The translations under genes were made by a program, and so were the position numbers. The notes below the pieces were generated by a model. The model searched no databases, was not told the origin of the DNA, and saw only the letters and a list, made by a program, of their open reading frames with translations. From Candolleomyces eurysporus (taxonomy: Eukaryota; Basidiomycota; Agaricomycetes; Agaricales; Psathyrellaceae): a stretch of 64,000 nucleotides of DNA. Location: contig JANBPK010000852.1 of the NCBI GenBank assembly GCA_027579435.1, positions 1-64,000 on the forward strand. The letters run 5' to 3'. Of the stretch, positions 56,015-64,000 are shown piece after piece. Position 1 is the first letter of the stretch. Every line of letters starts with the position of its first letter.

Positions 56015-59000
56015 CTACTTGTATGGAATACCTAGGAAGGACTTTGTTAGTAAAGCGTCTAAAAGCTGATTCCACAAACATACCATTTTGCAACTAAAGC
56101 CAGCAACAATCAGTTGGTGAAAACTACTGATTCCAAAAGGCGAACTCACCCGTTGGAATTCATCATACGCAGTACTCCGGACATTCTCGTGGGCGTTACG
56201 AATTATCCCCATCATGTAGTCGGCAGCCTGGCGTTCGTTCAAGCCCAAAGCAAATCGGTCTCTTAACCTCCGGATGGTGCCCTCGCCTTTGAAGGATGGC
56301 AGGCCCGTGTCGAGCATCAGCTGCACAGTGTCCACAATTTGGTCCGCGAAAGGTCGTATTGCGAGGAAAGCCTTGACGGTTAGGTTTTGGAAGAGCTGGT
56401 ATCCTTGAGAGTATCGCCCGCCCATCAACAGGACCATCTCATGGTTGAGCTTGAAGGAGTTCGGTTCAAATTTAACACCCTACTCGCAGTCAGCATTTTA
56501 CCCGAGAAGCTACACGACTGAAACTCACTCCGGGTCGTAATGGTCGAAACAAGGCAAGCTAATCAATCCACATGTTATCGGATAGACAAAATGAACAACT
56601 TATCTATGTCGAACAAGAACCCGAAATCTATCAAGGAAACGTCAGCGATTGCGATATTGGGAAGTCGCTGGTACATACCTATATGTACGATATGCCCCTC
56701 GCCGTCGATCATGATGTTCCCGTTGTGACGGTCCTTGATTTGAAGAATGTAGCATGCAACGGAATAAGCTGCCATTGATTGGATGAAATTGAGCCTGGCT
56801 TTCTGGAAGGAAAGAGTATCTTGACTGCCATATTTCGCAACGAAGAAGTCGAGCAGATCGTTGACTTTGGATCTTCCCATTTCATCTCGTGAAGTTGAAT
56901 TCGGGACCACATCAATCACACCACACTGAGCCTAATCAGCCTGATGGAATAGGATACAGAACGTCGAGACTCACTCCCGGAGCGGTTGCGGTAACGCGGT
57001 AAGGGAAAAGGTAGAGTGTGATCCCGACCGACTCAAAGATGTTCTTGAACATGGCAATAACTTGCAAGGCCAACACGTCTTGCCGACAGTCATCCCCGAC
57101 TTTGAAGATAGCCTGCTGCCAGACATCGTATTCTTCCACAATCTCGACACCTCCTCCATCTCCATCCAAGACCGAATCGGGGTCCGATTTGACGACAATA
57201 CGTTCTTTTCGAACTTTGAACGTTGCCATGAAGGGGGCCTGAGGAAGATCTCGTCAGCCAGCGCATTAGTAGTGATATTGCTGCTCTCGCCTTTGCATGA
57301 CTCTGAAGAGGACGACCGGATTTCTTGTCGATGTCGACCACAACGCCATCAGGATTACTTGGTAAATAAACCCCGACATCCACGTTGATCTTCGCCATTT
57401 CTTCATCGATTTTGGCCTGTACATTTCGAAGAACGGGGATTGAGCCAAAGCTATATCTTCGCGTCACAACTGATTTCTGACCTTTTTCTCTGGCTTGGTC
57501 TTTTTGATGTATGGCTTCAACTTGCCCGAGATGGAGGTAACCTCGTTGAAGAAGGAGAACTCGCGATCGTAGAATGATCGTGCTTCTCCCGAAAGGGAGT
57601 TGACCACCTTGGCGATCATCGCATCGAGGGAAGGCTTCATGGGGTCTTCCTGTACTCAAGCTCGTCAACTTCAACGAGGACAGTCTAGACGAAAGAGTCT
57701 CACAATCTCTGCAGCATCGTCTTTGTAGCAGTTCGCTTTCATATTCCAGATGATTTGATGGCAGAACAATTGTGAAATCTTTGCTGTCTCGAAAATGAAT
57801 CGTGCAACGTAGCCTGTACCAGATCACGGTCAGAGGATATAAAGATCAGAAGGGCAGTAACGTACCTAGCTCATCATATCTCAAGGCCTGAACAACTTGT
57901 GGGATGAAGAAGAACGTTAATTCGACAGGATGTTGGGCGAGAACGCGATGCGCGTATTGCAAGAGTAAAGGATCACTGTTGTACCGCTTCTCGAAATACG
58001 TGTTGGCGACGACAGGAGGAACAGGGGCCCAGAATAGTAGATACTAGTAGAGTATAGTTTGTTAGCTCAATTCCACTAGGGAGGAATGTGGATTTACCTT
58101 CAAGTCCCTGCGGACGTTGGGATCCAAGCGGTCTCCAACTAACAGCGGTAGGGCCTCGGGAACGTCTAAAACATTCACCGTATTCGAACGAACGAGTCTC
58201 AAGATCTCTGATTTGGCATTCAGATGCTGGAATCGTTCTGCGAAGAACACAGCGATCGCTGGATCGATTTGCCACATAGTCCTCACAGCCGATGACCATG
58301 CGCTCTATCGAATGGGTTAGTGGTGTGACAAGAAATCTTTAGAACGACTTACATCCAGCATCGTTCTTTCAGTGGTTCCCAGTGCATCAGAGCCTTTCTT
58401 CGGTTCGCTCAAAGGATTATTCCAGACGCAAAGACGGAAGATTTCGTGCTCGCAAAGCAACTTGAGGGGCAATGCAAGGTCACGCAGGCGTTCGGAGTAG
58501 ACTAACTAGGTTTTGAGTGAAGGATCAAGGATGGGTGACAGAAACACTCACAAGAGAACCGGGAGCCAAGTTGGCCAGGTGCCAAGCTTGAGATCATGGT
58601 ATTTCCACGGACAGCATCGTTGTGGAGATAGGACAAGAATTCAGAGCAGACCTTGATGTCTGCATCCACTTGCACGCGGCTCGCCCCATATGACCAACTA
58701 AGGAGAGTTCAGATGATGAAATAATTCAAGGATGCTTGATAGAACCCACTTTGACCGTACGGAGAACCACGAGTATGCAGCAGTATAGAGACTACCCCGG
58801 AGTAAGTTCTCGCAATATCCATCTAACGCTGAGCTCTTGAGGGTTTCAAATCCAAACAACAAGAATGAGAATCGAAGCTCCCGTGCTAACGCGTGTGTAC
58901 TTGAGAACCGAGTGCTTGTAAGCAAGCGGTGTATCGCGCCTACGGAATCGGACTCACCTCATCAGCTTGTAAGCATATGCAGACCGCAAAACAATGTTTT

Positions 59001-62000
59001 GGAGCAAGAACATGACCGCCGGACGATGATATCGAGCTGCCTGAAGCCGGGTAAAGAGCATTTGTATCACCAAAGCATGAGGCTTCAGAATTCGTCGTGC
59101 GTGAGCCCAGCCACGGTCAATAATATCTTTGTTGGTGGGACTGTAGTCGATGGGATGGTAGAACGGGTCCTGGTAACTGTGGGCCAATTTCAACAGTGAA
59201 GGTGGCTTGGAAGCGAAGTGCTCTTACCTCAAAGACTGGGAGAAGAAGCCCCTGGCGCGGTTTATTGAGCCATTCCAGGCCGAAACAATCTCGGTAGTTA
59301 GCGCAACCTCCACATTAGGGTTCTCTGCAATCAACCAACTCCAGACTTCAATAGCGGTCGAAACTGCCAGAGGTGTGGCAACAGCGAAGGGAAGGGAGAC
59401 CAGGTGATGCAAAAGCTCATAGTTGATCTAGAAAAAACAGCTTTAGTATGAGTTGAGCTATATTCAGAGGACTAGACAAACATCTTTGAGAGAGATGAGA
59501 GCGGCAGCGCATCGGTACAGCAATCTTCGAAGATCGTGGATTGTCAAGGTGCTCTTCTTCGTCCGGATATCTTGCTCGTTCTTCGCCATCTCCTCTTCCA
59601 ATTTCTGTAATTCCATCGCAGGGGCATCTTCTGGGGGTGGATTTGTCAAACCATCCTCAGCTAACCCGGAATTAGACCTGATACGAGAACAAAGGTTGAA
59701 ATGCCTACAAGTTGAAAGCCGTATTCCAGCTGCTTCTCCTGCATAATACCCCTTGATCGCGATCTGACTTGCTAAGCTCTTGGCCATGTCCACAGACGTT
59801 TGAGATATGGTAGACAGGGAAACTAGTTTTTTGTCAGAATTTCGAAAGTTTTCGCGGAGTCCCTGATGCGCACCTAGGTGCCGATTCAATTGGCCGATGG
59901 TCTTCCCAAACTGCTCAGCAACAGAGGCTCCCAGTTCCGATGTGCCGAGAGCCGCTGAAGATTGACTGACTGACAGATATTTCTAATGGGTGGTCGGTAT
60001 CGGCTGATACATCAGAGATGAGGCGCGCTTACCTGCAAAGTCGAATGGAGCTCCATAGGGGCTCTACTGAGAGCAAGTTCCAACCAAGAATTTGCGTTTC
60101 GCTTGAGAAGAATCAGAATCTCGTTCCGAACTTGATAGCTGTCGGTTAGCTCAAGCTTGATGTCGGTGCGATCCGAGCGGTATTCGTAGACCGGGTTATA
60201 CTGAGGGACATCATTAGTGTAAATTGGTTTTTGGACTGTGTGAGCGTACCTCGTCAGTGAACTCATTTTCACAAGCACGTTGCACTAGTGTCAGAACCTC
60301 CAATAGGGCGAAGACCAGATGGAAGTCGCACATAAGGGATGGGAAGGAAGTAATAAGACGATTGAGATATTTCAACGCGACCTCCCGAACTTTTGCAATT
60401 CGGTGGGTGCTCAACACTGCCAGTCGCCGCAGCTCGCCTGAAAGGTACTTTGGAAGGGATTGCTGAGCTGCTTTAGCGTTCAAGTCGTTGACGCATCCCC
60501 GAATGACCTGTCGATGCATCATTCGGTATAGACAACTTTAAGTAGATTGGCTTAAAGCTCACCTTCTCTACCACCGCTTCCATACAGCCATTCAGGGTTT
60601 GCTGCTTGTTCAAGCTATCATTGATGAACCAAGAGACCAAGGACGAGGGGCACCCAGCAGCCGACCGCATGCTTTCTATGTCATGCATTGTCAAAACGAA
60701 GATGACTTGACCTGGCGACAGATAGCGAACATCCCCGGGCCTGAACGGATTGTATGTTGCTAAGAGGCTGCGATGTTTGGCGATAACCTGCCCGATGTCA
60801 GCTTCACTCTTGCAGCGATCTATGTATGCAAATTCCTACCGTATGCGCATACTCTTGCCGGATGATTGAGTTGTACTCGACATCACTAGCCATAGCATCG
60901 AGAGATTCCTCGACCACTATGGAAGGAGTCTTTAGAGCGATCCGCGCAAGAGCCGGTTGCAGCCAGTCCATGGCAGTACTCTCCTTGTCGTCCATGCGAG
61001 GGAAGTCGAAAAGAACGCACAGGAACCAAGCGTTTCTGAAGAGGTTAATGATTTCTTTGGACGGCTCTTTCTCTGGGTGGAAGTCGTCGCGAGACAGCAG
61101 GGCATCGATAGGGAGTAAAAGAGACGCCAGTTGCTCAATCATATCGTCAATCTACAGGTTCAGCGGTCAGTATGGCGTGTCTAAAGAGGGTGTTAGTACA
61201 TACCTTCACATGCGGGTTTGATATCGAGAGGTTTTGAATTGCTACACCCTTGTCGGCGAATAGACTCAGCAACTCAACCAAGTAGGTCTCATAGAGCTCT
61301 GGACGCCGATGAAGCTCTTGCGCCAGGCGTGTTTGCGCAGCCAATACCTCGAAGAAATGAGCAAAAAATCATTAGCATAGGGATTGAAGACGATTACCAT
61401 ATTGTTGGAGAACCTAGGATCGTCTGGGTTTGCCGAACGGTTGATCGCAGAGAAAGCTTTGATAATGTCTATGAAGGCCGATCGAGACGCAGCCAATGCA
61501 AGGTCAACAAGGTTATAAGCAATCGCAGCCTCGACAGTAGGCTCAGCGGCTCTGAGACGTTGCAACAACATGGATATTGTCAGCCTCGTGACCTGGAAAA
61601 CATCAGGATGTCGTAGCTTCAGATAGCTGAAACGAAGCTCACCTCTTCCATCTGAAACTCTAATGCAAGGCGGGTAACGACGGAGATGGTACTAATTCCA
61701 ATCAATCTCTTCTCGTCTTCAGACAGTCCGCGCAACCCAGCTTCCAGCGAGTGTAACGTGCCCCGGTTGTTCATTGCCGATTGTGATGGATTGCCAAAGA
61801 TACTAGGATCGTAGATCTCTTTGCTCGTCGCCGCGATGTAGTTGAGCAGGGAATACATGTTCGACATGACCAGGTCGTCCCCAGGAGTCAGCTAACGAAA
61901 ACGAAAACGTCACAACTTTCCATGGCTTGATTTAGGAAGCACGAACCTCGATACAGATCGCGAGACACTTGGCTGCAGCTGCAAGGGGAGGCGCAGCGCG

Positions 62001-63568
62001 CGTTTCCGAAACAAATTCATATTCGAACATAGGAAGAGGAGAGGTCACAAAGCGCCTCAGATGAATTGTCATATCAGATGCGATGGATGGGAAGCTACAT
62101 AAATGAGCCCTTTGTGCACGGTATAAGTTGACAGCTGCGGCACATACCTTCGGACTAGGACAGTGGTCGCCTTCAGGGCAGCTTCTTGGACCAGGTTGTC
62201 TGAGATAGGAGATTGAGTGCTGAGTAGTAACAGAATACGCTTTTGCAGGGTGCCATCGAGCTCTTGCAACGCGAGGCAGCATATAGACGCCAATTTCTGA
62301 ATCATTGTCAGCTGAACCGCACGGGTCTCGTAAACGACTGATGCATACCAGACTTTCGGACATCGTCTCCCATGCATACGTATCGAGGTTGGGATCCGTA
62401 TCCATTTCCTCAATTTGGACCAGAAGATCGCTGAAGCATTGCATAGCATATGCGATGGCACCTCTGATTGTCTGCTTTATGGCCTCATCGTCGATGTTCA
62501 GCTCCAAGGCAGTGTTTCTAGNAAAGAGCCGACCACGCTTTGTTGGCGGCAGCGGCCTCGGTGACATACGCACGACTTGCCACGGGGGCAGTCATAGTTT
62601 GGGCGAGGACGGTCCACTGGATTTCGAGGATGCAGCAAACCATGAAATAGCCGCTAAGAGGTCGACCCTGGGCGACGTATCGTCGCAGGAAAGTATGGGC
62701 ATATCGCAAGATGTCGCTGTCGGGGTGCTCCTTCTGCATGATATCCATCAAGAGCCTGTTGAGACGTTCGATTATGGATGGAGAGCAAAGGTCTTGCAGG
62801 TGCAGGGTGAGCGTATTCCAGTGCTTGACTGTCCAGTTGTAGGAGGTAGAGCTAATAGCACGGTAGAGTCCATGGACAGCAGGGTAGAGCTGAGTTAAGA
62901 TATTCAAGGCTATGGCCATGAGACGAGCGTTCTATCATAGCAAGAAAGCAACTTACATGAGGAACGGGTGATGTTCTGGACGGTTTGAGAGACAAACTTG
63001 AGAATCGCGGAAACAGCTTGTTCGACGAGAGTAGGGTGGTCGTTTGACAATCGAAGCAGTGCAGAGACTGTTGAAAACACTAGTTGATCTGGCAATGCCC
63101 AGTCTTCCCAAGACAAAGAGGGGTCGAAGTCAATGAAAGGTATGTCTCGAAGAATGTCGAGCAGGGCGGTTATAACTTTGTCCAGCGAAGGCCCGGTTTC
63201 GGGGGTGGAGAAATTGACGACCAGCTCTCCAAACGCAACGTTGCATTGCACACGGGAGGCAGTCTTGGAATAAAATGAGTACGATTTACATCCGAGAACA
63301 TTAGGCGATTGACAGCGCACCATGTAAACTCGCTCCTCCTCGTTGACGTCCGACTCCGCATCTGTTTCTGTGCTTTCTTGAACATCATCGACGATCCTGG
63401 TTTGGACCTTAGAAGCAATCAGCTCCTTCCTCTGTGTTATCGTTGACGGCGATGCGCCATTATTGGCAGCTAGGTCAGAGAGAACCCGCTGGTGGATCTT
63501 AAGTTCAAGGCTAAGAACATGTCAGATGCTTATAGTTTCTGCAAGCGCTTTGAAACATACCAATCCAT
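56015..63568 (-). CDS. STT4: Phosphatidylinositol 4-kinase alpha (STT4)
   Basis: Makes PI4P at the plasma membrane. The start at 63568 is a tiny exon (ATGGATTG) spliced to give [20 protein letters not shown], matching the usual STT4 opening. Dozens of exons encode the alpha-solenoid (for example [38 protein letters not shown]). The PIK accessory domain follows ([50 protein letters not shown]). Then come [59 protein letters not shown] and the kinase core. That core has [35 protein letters not shown], catalytic loop [20 protein letters not shown] and DFGFLFDI. The last exons read [26 protein letters not shown] and IPYK. Stop TAG at 56015-56017. It is about 1900 residues, full length for the family. 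One N at 62522 costs one residue. The longest gene in the window. Confidence 0.94.
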
Positions 63569-63842
63569 GCCTATGATATTAAATTATAGAACGTCGCTTG
63601 AGGTATCAATTCTTGAGTTCGACTTCAAGCAGAGTGCTGTGTATATGGTTGTAGCCGCTGGCGATGACGGAGGTGCACACCAAAGGAGCTTTTGGCAGGA
63701 GCGGCTCCCGACCTTCCGAGCCGAGCTCCCCTGATCGCACAAACAACGCGTAAACAAAGGCCCCAAATCTAGGCGCTCGATTTCAGCGCCAAATCACCAA
63801 TAGCTTCCCATCCAGCCCGGCCTTCGAAAGAGCGCCTGCAAA
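63569..63842. promoter_or_regulatory. Divergent promoter with ACGCGT, forkhead-like and GCGCCAAA motifs
   Basis: 274 bases between STT4 and the plus-strand gene at 63843. ACGCGT lies at 63746-63751 and runs directly into GTAAACAAAG, a forkhead-type site. GCGCCAAA (reverse TTTGGCGC, an E2F-like site) lies at about 63786-63793. The cluster is within 100 bases of the plus-strand start. Confidence 0.5.
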
Positions 63843-64000
63843 ATGTCAAAGAAGATACAAATTGCCGAAGATTTTATTGAGGAATATGGGAGGTATGTGT
63901 GTGACTAGACTTCCCGAATCCTATCGTATGATATTGAGGCTCCTCCGGAGACCCAAGGAAAGCAAGACGAGAGTAACTCGAGGAGCAAGCGGTGAGCTAT
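63843..64000 (+). CDS. First exons of a gene leaving the window
   Basis: ATG at 63843 gives MSKKIQIAEDFIEEYGR, then a donor (gtatgt) near 63893. A second exon, from an acceptor near 63938, reads about APPETQGKQDESNSRSKR and reaches another donor-like GTGAGC at about 63991. Too little is present to name the family. The promoter motifs point to cell-cycle control. Confidence 0.5.

Overview
The window reads as nuclear DNA of a filamentous basidiomycete, most likely an Agaricomycete. Genes are compact and packed on both strands. Nearly every gene is cut by short introns of about 50-60 bases with GT..AG ends. The families are fungal: creC, an STT4-type PI4 kinase, Npr2, a QDE-1-type RNA polymerase, HSPA12-like Hsp70 and an F-box/LRR orphan. 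The species cannot be named from the sequence. Scattered N bases, dense at about 18200-23950, mark poor consensus there.

Layout, left to right. 1-15400 holds a possible 3' end of a plus-strand gene, LUC7 (-), a J-domain/ankyrin/RG protein (-) divergent from BCS1 (+), BUD23 (-), BET3 (-), mitochondrial S13 (-) divergent from an XAP5/FAM50 gene (+), an intron-containing tRNA-Phe (-) and a vacuolar Ca2+/H+ exchanger (-). 15400-21180 holds UBA3 (+), NPR2 (-) and OGG1 (+). 21076-29485 is a direct tandem duplication of about 4.2 kb. Each unit carries the last ~105 bases of OGG1 plus an RNA-dependent RNA polymerase gene on the minus strand. Only the right-hand RdRP has its N-terminus; the left copy is cut at its 5' end by the junction.

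30100-46050 holds an F-box gene (-) divergent from a membrane orphan (+), BCKDH E1-beta (-) divergent from creC (+), APC15 (+), an Hsp70-like gene (-), MTHFR (-), YPT6/RAB6 (+) and TAP42 (-). 46313-55671 holds a secreted, probably GPI-anchored haem peroxidase (+), two orphans and POT1 (+). 55745-64000 holds a tRNA-Ser (-), the ~7.5-kb STT4 PI4-kinase gene (-) and the first exons of a gene leaving the window.

Most genes are housekeeping and not functionally linked: splicing (LUC7), ribosome biogenesis (BUD23), vesicle traffic (BET3, YPT6, STT4), TOR/nitrogen signalling (NPR2, TAP42), neddylation and APC/C (UBA3, APC15), one-carbon metabolism (MTHFR), and DNA or telomere maintenance (OGG1, POT1). 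The outstanding feature is the tandem RdRP pair. It is either a real recent duplication of an RNA-silencing polymerase with a 5'-truncated copy, or two haplotypes of a dikaryon joined in tandem by the assembler. Several promoters carry MluI cell-cycle-box (ACGCGT) sites, notably those of POT1, the F-box/orphan pair and the gene at the right edge.
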